Source: Kitasatospora sp. SolWspMP-SS2h
GTDB lineage: Bacteria; Actinomycetota; Actinomycetes; Streptomycetales; Streptomycetaceae
DNA length: 64,000 nt
Assembly (NCBI RefSeq): GCF_003259315.1
Contig: NZ_QLLT01000005.1
Coordinates: 186,001 to 250,000, forward strand
Direction: 5' to 3'
Part shown: positions 55,993 to 64,000 of the stretch, one piece after another
Position numbering within the stretch: the stretch's first letter is position 1
Layout: each line of letters starts with the position of its first letter
Notes under the pieces: model-generated
The model's input: the letters and a program-made list of their open reading frames with translations, nothing else
Told to the model about the DNA's origin: nothing
The model's database searches: none
Translations under genes and position numbers: made by a program

Positions 55993-56015
55993 GGCGATAC
56001 CCGCCGGGTATCGCC
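55993..56015. promoter_or_regulatory. LysR-type operator (T-N11-A within a perfect palindrome)
   Basis: Arms GGCGATACCC (55993-56002) and GGGTATCGCC (56006-56015) surround a GCC spacer. ATAC-N7-GTAT with the T-N11-A spacing is the standard LysR box. It starts 14 bp upstream of the lysR start codon and lies 55 bp before the SDR start. Confidence 0.8.
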
Positions 56016-56069
56016 GGGGTGCCGGATCGGTCCTGGCCACGGCCGGGGCGGCGGGCCGAGCATGGCGGT

Positions 56070-56849
56070 ATGAACGAGAAGAGCGAGCAGAGCGAGAAGA
56101 GCGAGCAGCACGGGCAGCACGGGCAGGGCGCGCCGACGGTGGCGCTGGTGACCGGCGCGAACAAGGGCATCGGGTACGAGATCGCGGCGGGCCTCGGCGC
56201 GCTGGGCTGGCGGGTGGGCGTGGGCGCCCGGGACGGGGGGCGGCGGGAGGCGGCCGTCGAGGCGCTGCGGGCGGGCGGGGCGGACGCCTTCGGGGTGCCG
56301 CTGGACGTCACCGACGACGCCTCGGTGGCCGCGGCGGCGGAGCTGCTGGCGGAGCGCTTCGGGCGGCTCGACGTCCTGGTCAACAACGCGGCGGTGACCG
56401 GCGGTTCGCCGCAGGAGCCGACCGTGGTGGACCTGGCGGAGGTCCGGCTGGCGGTGGAGACCAACGTGCTCGGCGTGATCCGGGTGACCAACGCGCTGCT
56501 GCCGCTGCTGCGCCGCTCGGCCTCGCCGCGGATCGTCAACATGTCCAGCGGGGTGGGGTCGCTGACCCTGCAGTCCCGGCCGGGGGCGGAGACCGGCCCG
56601 ATCTCGGCGGCCTACTCCCCGTCGAAGACCTTCCTGAACGCGGTGACCGTGCAGTACGCGAAGGAGCTGCGCGACACCGGCATCCTGATCAACCTGGCCT
56701 GCCCCGGCTACTGCGCCACCGACCTGAACGGCCACCGCGGCGTGCGCACCCCCGCGCAGGGCGCGGCGATCGCCGTCCGGCTGGCGGCGCTGCCGGACGG
56801 CGGCCCCAGCGGCGGGTTCTTCAACGAGGACGGTCCGCTCCCCTGGTGA
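56070..56849 (+). CDS. Short-chain dehydrogenase/reductase
   Basis: An NAD(P)-dependent SDR, 259 aa. The cofactor motif is 'VALVTGANKGIGYEIAAGLG', followed by 'LVNNAAVTGG' and the active-site Ser ('IVNMSSGVGS') and Tyr-x-x-x-Lys ('AAYSPSKTF'). The first 20 residues are a low-complexity repeat (EKSEQ twice, then HGQ twice), which may be an unstructured extension. It is close to carbonyl-reductase-like SDRs; the substrate is unknown. Likely controlled by the divergent LysR protein. Confidence 0.9.
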   Translation: MNEKSEQSEKSEQHGQHGQGAPTVALVTGANKGIGYEIAAGLGALGWRVGVGARDGGRREAAVEALRAGGADAFGVPLDVTDDASVAAAAELLAERFGRLDVLVNNAAVTGGSPQEPTVVDLAEVRLAVETNVLGVIRVTNALLPLLRRSASPRIVNMSSGVGSLTLQSRPGAETGPISAAYSPSKTFLNAVTVQYAKELRDTGILINLACPGYCATDLNGHRGVRTPAQGAAIAVRLAALPDGGPSGGFFNEDGPLPW

Positions 56850-56862
56850 CGGCGGCGCCGGG

Positions 56863-56904
56863 AAAAGGGGCGGGAGCGGACCACGGTCCGCTCCCGCCCC
56901 TTTT
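56863..56904 (+). terminator. 20-bp terminator with U-tract after the SDR gene
   Basis: Arms 56863-56882 and 56885-56904 pair perfectly over 20 bp and end in TTTT on the plus strand (AAAA on the other side), close to a textbook intrinsic terminator working both ways. Confidence 0.9.
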
Positions 56905-56943
56905 GCCGTGTGATTTTTCGTGTGACGAACCGGCGTCCGGGCG

Positions 56944-56976
56944 TTGACATCCACGGCTCGCGATTGGAAACTTTCC
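56944..56976 (+). promoter_or_regulatory. csnR promoter with CsnR-type operator
   Basis: TTGACA (56944-56949) is a consensus -35 box. GGAAACTTTCC (56966-56976) is an 11-bp palindrome in the -10 region, extended as TTGGAAACTTTCCTAA. It resembles the operators of ROK regulators in streptomycete amino-sugar clusters, so autoregulation by CsnR is likely. Confidence 0.7.
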
Positions 56977-57018
56977 TAACAGTTGGCCGCAACCGCGTAC
57001 GCAGAGGAGGATCGGGCC

Positions 57019-58209
57019 GTGACCACCCGAAAGACACCCCGTTCCCCGCTGGCCGGTACGCCGAGCCTGCTGCGGGCCATCAACGATCGTGCCGCGCTGG
57101 AGCTGCTGCTCGCCAACGGCCCGCTGTCCCGCACCCAGATCGGGACCTTGACCGGGCTCTCGAAGCCCACCGCCTCGCAACTGCTGGCCCGACTGGAGGC
57201 GGTGGGGCTGGTGGTGCCGGTGGGCACGACCGCCGGCGGGCCGGGGCCGAACGCCCAGCTGTACCAGGTGAATCCGGCCGCGGGCTACGTCGCGGGCGTG
57301 GACGTGACCAGCACGACGGTGCGGGTCGCGGTCGCGGACGTCACCGGGACGACGCTGGCCGAGCACCGGGTCCCGACCAAGGGCTGGCCCGCGGCGGAGA
57401 CGGTGCCGCGGGTCGCCGAGGCGGTCGCCGAGACGGTGCGCCGGGCGCAGCTCGCGCCGGGGAGCCTGCGCGAGGTGGTGGTCGGGATCGGCGGCGCGCC
57501 GGACCCGGTGACCGGGAAGCTGCGGTACGCCTCGCACCTGCCGGGCTGGCACTCGCCGCGGCTGGTGGAGGAGCTGGAGCAGGCCCTGGGCGCGCCGGTG
57601 TCGATCGAGAACGACGTGAACCTGGCCGCGGTCGCGGAGCAGGCCGGCGGGGCGGCGGCGGGGTGCGAGGACTTCGTGCTGCTGTGGGCCGAGGAGGGCA
57701 TCGGCGCGGCGATCGTGATCGCGGGCCGGCTGCACCGGGGTTTCACCGGGGGCGCGGGCGAGGTCGGCTACATGCCGGTGCCGGACGCCCCGGTGTCGTT
57801 GGGTTCCCGCCGGAAGGTGACCGGCGGGTTCCAGGACCTGGCCGGTGAGCCCGCGGTGCTGGCGCTGGCCCGCCGGCACGGGCTGCGCGGCGCCGACGCG
57901 GCGCAGGCGGTGGCCGGGGCCCTGGGCAGTGCCGAGGGCGAGGCCTTCCTGGCCGAGCTGGCCGAACGGCTGGCGGTCGGACTGGCGGTGATCGCCTCGG
58001 TGGTGGACCCGGAGCTGGTGGTGCTCTCCGGGGGGACGCCGACCGCGGGCGGTGAACGCCTGCGGGAGCTGGTCCAGGAGGCCCTGGGCCGGATGTCCAT
58101 CCCGCGGCCGGAGGTGCGGCTGTCGGCCGTGCCGGGGCCGCCCGTCCTGACCGGCGCGCTGCAGCGCGCGCTGGCGAGCACCCGGGACGTCCTGTTCAGC
58201 ACCCACTGA
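57019..58209 (+). CDS. csnR: ROK-family regulator of chitosan-oligosaccharide operon
   Basis: A 396-aa ROK repressor. The DNA-binding helix-turn-helix is 'GPLSRTQIGTLTGLSKPTAS'. The ROK domain shows 'AGVDVTSTTVRVAVADV', 'SIENDVNLAAVAEQ' and 'GGAGEVGYMPV'. The usual zinc CxCGxxGC motif is absent and replaced by 'PDAPVSLGSRRKVTG', as in a subset of ROK repressors. The gene order regulator, binding protein, two permeases, GH4, kinase matches the csnR-K cluster of S. coelicolor, the basis for the gene names. The GTG at 57019 has GAGGAGG upstream. Confidence 0.85.
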   Translation: MTTRKTPRSPLAGTPSLLRAINDRAALELLLANGPLSRTQIGTLTGLSKPTASQLLARLEAVGLVVPVGTTAGGPGPNAQLYQVNPAAGYVAGVDVTSTTVRVAVADVTGTTLAEHRVPTKGWPAAETVPRVAEAVAETVRRAQLAPGSLREVVVGIGGAPDPVTGKLRYASHLPGWHSPRLVEELEQALGAPVSIENDVNLAAVAEQAGGAAAGCEDFVLLWAEEGIGAAIVIAGRLHRGFTGGAGEVGYMPVPDAPVSLGSRRKVTGGFQDLAGEPAVLALARRHGLRGADAAQAVAGALGSAEGEAFLAELAERLAVGLAVIASVVDPELVVLSGGTPTAGGERLRELVQEALGRMSIPRPEVRLSAVPGPPVLTGALQRALASTRDVLFSTH

Positions 58210-58304
58210 CACCTTGACCGACGTTCGCACGCGCCCCACCGCCCCCCGAGGGCCGCGGGGCCATGCCGCCCTGCCCCCGTCCCCTTCCCAGGAGTGCAAC
58301 TTCC

Positions 58305-59663
58305 GTGGACACCACCCGCAGATCCCCGCTCGCCCGCCGCCCGCTGGCCGCGCTCACCGCCGCCGTCTGCACCACCCTGCTGGCCGCCGCCTGCACCGGC
58401 ACCGACTCCGGTGGCGGGCAGGACGGTTCGGCCTCCGGCCAGGACGTGACGATCACCTTCTGGCACGGCTGGAGCCAGGACAACGAGGTGAAGGCGATCA
58501 ACGACAACGTCGCCGCCTTCGAGAAGCTGCACCCGAACATCCACGTCAAGGTGGTCGGCAACATCGCCGACGACAAGGTCGAGCAGGCGCTGCGCGCGGG
58601 CGGCCCGGACGCCCCGGACGTGGTGTCCTCGTTCTCCACCGACAACGTGGGCAAGTTCTGCGCCTCGCACGTGTGGGCCGACCTCGGGCCGATGCTGAAG
58701 AAGGACGGCGTCGACCCGGCGAAGACCTTCCCGGGCGCGATGCTCCAGTACAGCCGGTACCAGGGCGACCAGTGCGCGCTGCCGCTGCTCGGCGACGCGT
58801 ACGGCCTGTACTACAACAAGACCGCGTTCGCGGCGGCCGGGATCACCGCGCCGCCGAAGACCTTCGGCGAGTTCGCCGAGGACGCCGCCAAGCTGACGGT
58901 CGCCGACGGCGACTCGTACAAGCAGCTGGGCTTCATGCCGAACTACCACGGCTACGAGACCGCGATCGCGCACTACCTCGGCCAGTACGGCAGCACGTAC
59001 TTCGGCCCGGACGGCACGTCGAACGTGGCCACCGACCCGACCGTGACCGCCGCGCTGACCTGGCAGAAGCAGCTGGTCGACCGGCTCGGCGGGTTCGAGA
59101 AGCTGGAGAAGTACCGGACCACCTTCGGCGACGAGTTCAGCGCCAAGAACCCGTTCACCACCGGGCAGGTGGCGATGAGCCTGGACGGCGAGTGGCGGAC
59201 CGCCTCGCTGGCCGAGGACCAGCCGGCCTTCGAGTGGGCGACCGCGCCGTTCCCGGTGCCGGACGACCAGGCGGCGACGTACGGGCGCGGCTACCAGACC
59301 GGCACCATCGTCGGCATCGCCAACGGCTCGAAGAAGCAGACCGCGGCCTGGACCTTCGTCAAGTACCTGACCACGGACACCGACGCGGTGGTCTCCTTCG
59401 CCAACGCGATCCACAACGTGCCCAGCACCCTGGCCGCGCTGGACTCGCCGAAGCTGGACGCGGACGCGAACTTCCGCACCTTCATCGACATCGCGAAGAA
59501 CCCGAACTCCTCCACCACGCCCGCGAGCATCAACGGCGGCGCCTACCAGGTGTCGCTGCAGAACCTCAGCTACGAGGTGGAGTCCGGTCGGCAGAACGAC
59601 CTCGGGGCGGGCCTGACGGCCACCGCCAAGGAGATCGACGCCGCCGTCAGCCAGGCGAAGTGA
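58305..59663 (+). CDS. csnE: Extracellular sugar-binding lipoprotein (chitosan oligosaccharides)
   Basis: A 452-aa binding lipoprotein of the MalE-like family. The signal peptide ends in lipobox 'LLAAACTG'. The mature part has 'VTITFWHGWSQDNEVKAIND' and 'DVVSSFSTDNVGKFCASHVW', then 'LPLLGDAYGLYYNKTAFAAA', typical of CUT1 carbohydrate-binding proteins. Two Cys (in 'KFCAS' and 'DQCALP') may pair. The substrate, oligomers of D-glucosamine, is inferred from the cluster. The GTG at 58305 has AGGAG upstream. Confidence 0.85.
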   Translation: MDTTRRSPLARRPLAALTAAVCTTLLAAACTGTDSGGGQDGSASGQDVTITFWHGWSQDNEVKAINDNVAAFEKLHPNIHVKVVGNIADDKVEQALRAGGPDAPDVVSSFSTDNVGKFCASHVWADLGPMLKKDGVDPAKTFPGAMLQYSRYQGDQCALPLLGDAYGLYYNKTAFAAAGITAPPKTFGEFAEDAAKLTVADGDSYKQLGFMPNYHGYETAIAHYLGQYGSTYFGPDGTSNVATDPTVTAALTWQKQLVDRLGGFEKLEKYRTTFGDEFSAKNPFTTGQVAMSLDGEWRTASLAEDQPAFEWATAPFPVPDDQAATYGRGYQTGTIVGIANGSKKQTAAWTFVKYLTTDTDAVVSFANAIHNVPSTLAALDSPKLDADANFRTFIDIAKNPNSSTTPASINGGAYQVSLQNLSYEVESGRQNDLGAGLTATAKEIDAAVSQAK

Positions 59664-59664
59664 C

Positions 59665-60621
59665 ATGGCGCTCGTGACCTCCACCGTCCCGCCGGCGCTG
59701 CGCCGCAAGCGCCGGCGGGAGCGGGCCAGGACCCTGGCCTTCCTCTCCCCGTGGCTGGTCGGGTTCGGGTTCTTCTTCCTGTACCCGCTGGTCTCGACGG
59801 TCTACTTCTCGTTCATGCACTACGACGGGTTCAGCGCGCCGACCTTCGCGGGCCTGCGGAACTGGGACTACGTCTTCACCGACTACCCCTCCTTCTGGAA
59901 GGGCCTGGGCAACACGCTCTGGCTGGTCGTGGTGATGGTCAGCCTGCGGGTGGTGTTCGGCCTCGGCATCGGCATGCTGATCACCAGGGTGAAGTCCGGC
60001 GCCGGGTTCTTCCGCACCGCCTTCTACCTGCCCTACCTGGCGCCGCCGGTGGCCGCCACGATGGCCTTCGCGTTCCTGCTGAACCCGGGCACCGGACCGG
60101 TCAACCACCTGCTGGGCGAGCTGGGCCTGCCGCAGCCGGGCTGGTTCACCGACCCGTCCTGGTCGAAGCCCGCCCTGACCATGCTGGCGCTCTGGGGCAT
60201 CGGCGACCTGATGGTGATCTTCATGGCGGCCCTGCTGGACGTGCCGGCCGAGCAGTACGAGGCCGCCGAGCTCGACGGCGCCGGGAGCTTCCAGCGCTTC
60301 CGGTACGTCACCCTGCCGAACATCTCGCCGATCGTGGTGTTCGCCGTGGTCACCGGCGTGATCCAGACCATGCAGTACTACACCCAGGCGATCGTCGCCG
60401 GGAAGGTCGCCTCCGGCGTGATCGGCGGCTCCGGGCAGCAGTTCGAGCCGGGCTACCCGCACGGCTCCACCTGGACGCTGCCGCAGATGGTCTACAACCT
60501 CGGCTTCCAGCGCTTCGACACCGGCTCGGCCTGCGTCGTCGCCGTCATCCTGTTCGCCCTCTCGATGGCGTTCACCTCGATCCTGCTGCGGCGCAAGTCC
60601 GGCTTCATGAATGAGGACTGA
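59665..60621 (+). CDS. csnF: Sugar ABC permease (first)
   Basis: A 318-aa CUT1 permease with six predicted membrane helices; a basic N-terminus ('LRRKRRRERARTLAFLSP') precedes the first. The ATPase-docking EAA loop is 'EQYEAAELDGAGSFQRFRYV'. The ATG follows the csnE stop by one base (TGACATG). No ATPase gene lies in the operon, so the shared ATPase MsiK, encoded elsewhere in streptomycetes, is expected to power it. Confidence 0.88.
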   Translation: MALVTSTVPPALRRKRRRERARTLAFLSPWLVGFGFFFLYPLVSTVYFSFMHYDGFSAPTFAGLRNWDYVFTDYPSFWKGLGNTLWLVVVMVSLRVVFGLGIGMLITRVKSGAGFFRTAFYLPYLAPPVAATMAFAFLLNPGTGPVNHLLGELGLPQPGWFTDPSWSKPALTMLALWGIGDLMVIFMAALLDVPAEQYEAAELDGAGSFQRFRYVTLPNISPIVVFAVVTGVIQTMQYYTQAIVAGKVASGVIGGSGQQFEPGYPHGSTWTLPQMVYNLGFQRFDTGSACVVAVILFALSMAFTSILLRRKSGFMNED

Positions 60622-60627
60622 GACCCC

Positions 60628-61521
60628 GTGACCCTCGTCTCCGCTCTCCCCCGCAAGCGCACCGCCCCCGCCTCGGCGGCCGCCCGCGCCGCCCGCCGCC
60701 GCGCCGCCCTGCACTGGGTCGCCGTGCACTCCACCGCGGTCGCCGCCGCGCTGTTCTTCCTGCTGCCGTTCGTGTTCGTCTTCCTGACCTCGGTGATGAC
60801 CGACCGCCAGGCACTCACCTCCGACCTGTGGCCGCACCAGTGGCAGTGGTCGAACTTCGCCACCGTGTGGAACACCCCCGGCTTCCTCACCTGGTGGCGC
60901 AACACCCTGCTGTACGCGGGCCTCGGCACCCTGCTGACCGTGGTCTCCAGCCTCCCGGTGGCGTACGCGCTGGCCCGGTTCCGCTTCCGCGGCCGCAACC
61001 TCGCCCTGATGGCGGTGGTGGCGATGATGATGCTGCCGCCGCAGGTCACGGTGATCCCGATGTACCTGTTCTGGGCCAAGCAGCTGCACCTGACCGGCTC
61101 GCTGTGGCCGCTGATCATCCCGATGGCCTTCGGCGACGCCTTCACCATCTTCCTGCTGCGCCAGTTCCTGCTGACCATCCCCAAGGAGTACGTGGAGGCC
61201 GCCCGGATCGACGGCTGCGGCGAACTGCGCACCCTGCTGCGGGTGGTGCTGCCGATGGCGAAGCCCGCGATCGCCGCCGTCGCGCTGTTCCAGTTCTTCT
61301 GCTGCTGGAACGACTACTTCGGCCCGCAGATCTACGCCTCCGAGAACCCGGGCGCCTGGACGCTCAGTTACGGCCTGGAGTCCTTCAAGGGCGCCCACCA
61401 CACCAACTGGAACCTCACCATGGCGGCCACCCTGCTGGTGCTGGCGCCGGTGATCGTACTGTTCTTCTTCGCACAGCGCGCCTTCGTCGAAGGCGTCACA
61501 CTGACAGGGGTCAAGGGCTGA
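60628..61521 (+). CDS. csnG: Sugar ABC permease (second)
   Basis: A 297-aa CUT1 permease, the partner of the preceding one. Helices include 'TAVAAALFFLLPFVFVFLTS' and 'ALMAVVAMMMLPPQVTVIPM'. The EAA loop is 'EYVEAARIDGCGELRTLLRV'. The GTG at 60628 starts 6 bp after the csnF stop, and the stop shares one base with the csnH ATG (TGATG), so the three genes are tightly coupled. Confidence 0.88.
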   Translation: MTLVSALPRKRTAPASAAARAARRRAALHWVAVHSTAVAAALFFLLPFVFVFLTSVMTDRQALTSDLWPHQWQWSNFATVWNTPGFLTWWRNTLLYAGLGTLLTVVSSLPVAYALARFRFRGRNLALMAVVAMMMLPPQVTVIPMYLFWAKQLHLTGSLWPLIIPMAFGDAFTIFLLRQFLLTIPKEYVEAARIDGCGELRTLLRVVLPMAKPAIAAVALFQFFCCWNDYFGPQIYASENPGAWTLSYGLESFKGAHHTNWNLTMAATLLVLAPVIVLFFFAQRAFVEGVTLTGVKG

Positions 61522-62810
61522 TGTCCGCACTGAAGTTGGCAATCGTCGGCGGCGGTTCCACCTACACACCGGAGCTGATCGACGGGTTCGCGCGGCTGCG
61601 CGACACCCTGCCGATCCGCGAGCTGGTGCTGATCGACCCGGCGGCCGACCGGCTGGAGCTGATCGCCGGCCTGGCCCGCCGGATCTTCGCCAAGCAGGGC
61701 CACGGCGCCACCGTCACCACCGCCACCGACGTCACCGCGGGCGTCCGGGACGCCGACGCGGTGCTGCTCCAGCTGCGGGTCGGCGGGCAGGCGGCCCGCG
61801 ACAGGGACGAGACCTGGCCGCTGGAGTGCGGCTGCGTCGGCCAGGAGACCACCGGCGCGGGCGGCCTCGCCAAGGCGCTGCGCACCGTCCCGGTGGTGCT
61901 GGACATCGCCGAGCAGGTCCGCCGCACCAACCCGGACGCCTGGATCGTCGACTTCACCAACCCGGTCGGCATCGTCACCCGCGCCCTGCAGACCGCCGGG
62001 CACAAGGCCGTCGGCCTGTGCAACGTGGCGATCGGCTTCCAGCGCAAGTTCGCCGCCCACCTGGGCGTCGACCCGGAGCTGGTCCGCCTGGACCACGTCG
62101 GCCTGAACCACCTGACCTGGGAGCGCGGCGTCACCCTGCTCGACGCCCCCGGCGCCGCCACCGGCCGCGAGGTGCTGCCGCAGCTGCTCGCCGAGCACGG
62201 CCCGGAGATCGCCGCCGACCTGCACCTGCCGCTGCCGGTGGTCCGCCGGCTCGGCGTCGTCCCCTCCTACTACCTGCGGTACTTCTACCAGCACGACGTG
62301 GTGGTCGAGGAGCTGAAGGCCAAGGGATCCCGGGCCGCCGAGGTCGCCGCGATCGAGAAGCAGCTGCTGGAGCTGTACGCCGACCCGGCCCTGGACACCA
62401 AGCCCGAGCTGCTCGGCCAGCGCGGCGGCGCGTTCTACTCCGAGGCCGCGGTGCAGCTGATCGCCTCGCTGCTGGGCACCGACGGCCGCACCACCGTCCA
62501 GGTGGTCAACACCCGCAACGACGGCGTGCTGCCGTTCCTGCCCGACGACGCGGTGATCGAGGTCCCGGCCGAGGTCGACGCCGCCGGGGTCCGCCCGCTG
62601 CCCCAGCGCCCGGTCGAACCGCTCTACGCGGGCCTGATCGCCAACGTCACCGCGTACGAGCACCTGGCGCTGGACGCCGCGCTGCACGGCGGCCGGGACC
62701 GGGTCTTCGACGCGCTGCTCGCCCACCCGCTGGTCGGGCAGATCGAACTCGCCGACCAGCTCACCGACCGGCTGCTGGCCCACAACCGCGACCACCTGAG
62801 CTGGGCGTGA
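61521..62810 (+). CDS. csnH: GH4-family glycosidase (6-phospho-beta-glucosidase type)
   Basis: A 429-aa NAD+/metal-dependent glycosidase of family GH4. The NAD loop is 'LAIVGGGSTYTPELIDGFAR'. Metal and active-site segments are 'DFTNPVGIVTRAL' (Asn), 'VGLCNVAIG' (Cys) and 'LDHVGLNHLTWERG' (His). The mechanism oxidises the sugar C3 transiently. In this operon it would split imported glucosamine oligomers, with or without phosphorylation by the neighbouring kinase. Its GCGTGA end overlaps a tiny ORF. Confidence 0.88.
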   Translation: MSALKLAIVGGGSTYTPELIDGFARLRDTLPIRELVLIDPAADRLELIAGLARRIFAKQGHGATVTTATDVTAGVRDADAVLLQLRVGGQAARDRDETWPLECGCVGQETTGAGGLAKALRTVPVVLDIAEQVRRTNPDAWIVDFTNPVGIVTRALQTAGHKAVGLCNVAIGFQRKFAAHLGVDPELVRLDHVGLNHLTWERGVTLLDAPGAATGREVLPQLLAEHGPEIAADLHLPLPVVRRLGVVPSYYLRYFYQHDVVVEELKAKGSRAAEVAAIEKQLLELYADPALDTKPELLGQRGGAFYSEAAVQLIASLLGTDGRTTVQVVNTRNDGVLPFLPDDAVIEVPAEVDAAGVRPLPQRPVEPLYAGLIANVTAYEHLALDAALHGGRDRVFDALLAHPLVGQIELADQLTDRLLAHNRDHLSWA

Positions 62811-62875
62811 CCGGCACCATGGCGGAGCACCACCGCACCACCACCGAGCACCACCACGGGGGGACCGCCCGATGA
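62807..62875 (+). CDS. Possible 22-aa relay ORF between csnH and csnK
   Basis: A very short ORF starts with a GTG that overlaps the csnH stop (GTGA, 62807-62810) and ends with a TGA that overlaps the csnK start (ATGA, 62872-62875). It contains an internal in-frame ATG (62819) and encodes a His/Thr-rich peptide ('MAEHHRTTTEHHHGG'). It may merely pass ribosomes from csnH to csnK. No ribosome site of its own is evident and translation is unproven. Confidence 0.35.
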   Translation: MTGTMAEHHRTTTEHHHGGTAR

Positions 62876-63891
62876 GCCACTCCGCACACCTGCCCGGCGT
62901 CCTCGCCATCGACGCCGGCAACAGCAAGACCGACCTGGCCCTGGTCGGCGCCGACGGCACGGTGCTGGCCACCGCCCGCGGCGGCGGCTTCCAGCCGCAG
63001 CACACCGGCCCGGAGGCGGCCGTCGCCGCGCTCGCCCCGCTGGTCGACGACCTGGCCCGGCAGGCCGGCGTCGGACCGCGCCCCGACGGGCGGCCGCTGA
63101 CCGACCACGTCAGCGCCTGCCTGGCCAACGCGGACCTGCCGATCGAGGAGCAGCAGCTGCACGAGGCGATATCCGGCCACGGCTGGGGCGCCTCCGCGCA
63201 CGTCGCCAACGACACCTTCGGCCTGCTGCGGGCCGGCACCGACGGGCCGCTGGGCGTCGCGGTGGTCTGCGGCGCGGGCATCAACTGCGTCGGCCTGCGG
63301 CCCGACGGGCGCACCGCCCGCTGGCCCGCGCTCGGCCAGCTCACCGGCGACTGGGGCGGCGGCGGCGGGCTCGCCGCCGAGGCGATGTGGCACGCGGCCC
63401 GGGCCGAGGACGGCCGCGGCCCGGCCACCCTGCTCTCCCCCATGATCGGCGCGCACTTCAGACTGGCCGGGGCCAACGCCTTCGCCGAGGCCATGCACCT
63501 GGGCCGGATCGACCGGGCCCGGCTGCACGAGGTCGCCCGGGTGCTGTTCGCGGCCGGCACCGCGGGCGACCCGGTCGCGCTCGACCTGATCGACCGCCAG
63601 GCCGACGAGGTGGCCCGGCTCGCGGTGATCGCGCTGACCAGGCTGGACCTGCTCGACCGGCCGGTGCCGGTGGTGCTCGGCGGCGGGGTGCTGGCCTCCC
63701 GGCAGCCGCTGCTGCTCGACAACCTGACCGCCCGGCTGGCCGCGGACGCGCCGCTCGCCGAACCGCGCGTGGTGGTCGCCCCGCCGGTGCTCGGCGCGGC
63801 CCTGCTGGGCCTGGACCACCTGGGCGCCGATCCCGCCGCGCACCGCCGGCTGCGGGACGGGTACCCGACCGCCCACGCGATAGCGGCCTGA
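62872..63891 (+). CDS. csnK: N-acetylglucosamine/glucosamine kinase-type BadF/BadG ATPase
   Basis: A 339-aa kinase of the ASKHA fold (BadF/BadG/BcrA/BcrD family, which includes GlcNAc kinases). The phosphate-1 loop is 'AIDAGNSKTDLALVGADG' at residues 10-27. 'HVANDTFGLLRAGTDGPLGV' holds the catalytic Asp, and 'VCGAGINCVG' and 'LTGDWGGGGGLAAEAM' the nucleotide and sugar sites. It probably phosphorylates glucosamine released by CsnH. It is the last gene of the operon and is followed by a hairpin. Confidence 0.86.
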   Translation: MSHSAHLPGVLAIDAGNSKTDLALVGADGTVLATARGGGFQPQHTGPEAAVAALAPLVDDLARQAGVGPRPDGRPLTDHVSACLANADLPIEEQQLHEAISGHGWGASAHVANDTFGLLRAGTDGPLGVAVVCGAGINCVGLRPDGRTARWPALGQLTGDWGGGGGLAAEAMWHAARAEDGRGPATLLSPMIGAHFRLAGANAFAEAMHLGRIDRARLHEVARVLFAAGTAGDPVALDLIDRQADEVARLAVIALTRLDLLDRPVPVVLGGGVLASRQPLLLDNLTARLAADAPLAEPRVVVAPPVLGAALLGLDHLGADPAAHRRLRDGYPTAHAIAA

Positions 63892-63913
63892 CCGGCCGGA
63901 CCGGTCCGAGGAC

Positions 63914-63935
63914 GGCCTGACCGACCGGTCAGGCC
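63914..63935 (+). terminator. Terminator hairpin at the end of the csn operon
   Basis: A 9-bp stem (63914-63922 with 63927-63935) with a 4-nt loop, 23 bp after csnK. Further GGTCAGGCC-like repeats follow. The rest of the window (to 64000) shows no gene. Confidence 0.65.
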
Positions 63936-64000
63936 AGTCAGGCCGGTCAGCGGCGGCCCGGGCGCCGCCCCCGCGACCGCCGCCGGCGGGAGCGGTCGGG

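Overview
The window is a stretch of high-GC actinobacterial chromosome, most likely from a streptomycete (Streptomyces or Kitasatospora). The signs are G/C-ending codons throughout, many GTG starts, an actinobacterial HemY/HemQ heme branch, a DUF3000 gene, and a csn-type chitosan-oligosaccharide operon with no ATPase of its own. It holds about 52 genes. Housekeeping genes dominate and one insertion sequence is present. I saw no tRNA, rRNA, CRISPR array or prophage.

Layout. 1-10 kb: nucleotide excision repair (uvrC cut by the window edge, uvrA, uvrB) mixed with a Rieske lipoprotein, a mycothiol-dependent enzyme, an MBL hydrolase, and a terC/terD pair; terC has a probable manganese (yybP-ykoY) riboswitch. 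10-16 kb: zapE-like ATPase, a RibD-type reductase, murC, msrB, a short coiled-coil remnant and a tandem GNAT. 16.1-19.4 kb: the most interesting locus. A DUF692/MNIO enzyme overlaps a small SCO6045-like partner gene, followed by a membrane protein whose last 65 residues hold 8 Cys and 7 His in a Ser/Gly background, and then a tailless paralogue. An IS982-type element (19409-20400, 18-bp perfect ends, CTAG duplication) follows and sits exactly at the hemQ stop codon.

20.4-32.1 kb: heme genes (hemQ, hemY, hemE), a DUF4349 lipoprotein, DUF3000, a LuxR-type response regulator with a collagen-like linker, RNase D, and the fadA-fadB beta-oxidation pair ending in a 20-bp terminator. 32.2-41.2 kb (minus strand): a GT39-like membrane glycosyltransferase, dxs, and a ROK-regulated sugar ABC importer. 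41.4-56.8 kb: pepN, a two-component system, malQ, a GH84-like secreted protein with an altered catalytic motif, an HNH nuclease, an MscS channel, and a divergent LysR/SDR pair around a perfect palindrome. 56.9-63.9 kb: a complete csnR-csnEFGHK operon (regulator, binding protein, two permeases, GH4 glycosidase, kinase) with a candidate operator and a tiny ORF bridging csnH and csnK.

Functional links: the MNIO, partner and Cys-tail protein look like a modifying enzyme, its helper and a membrane-anchored substrate. The csn genes form an uptake-and-degradation route. hemY and hemQ are translationally coupled, consecutive steps of the coproporphyrin-dependent heme pathway. The main candidate for an under-described system is the MNIO/Cys-tail locus.
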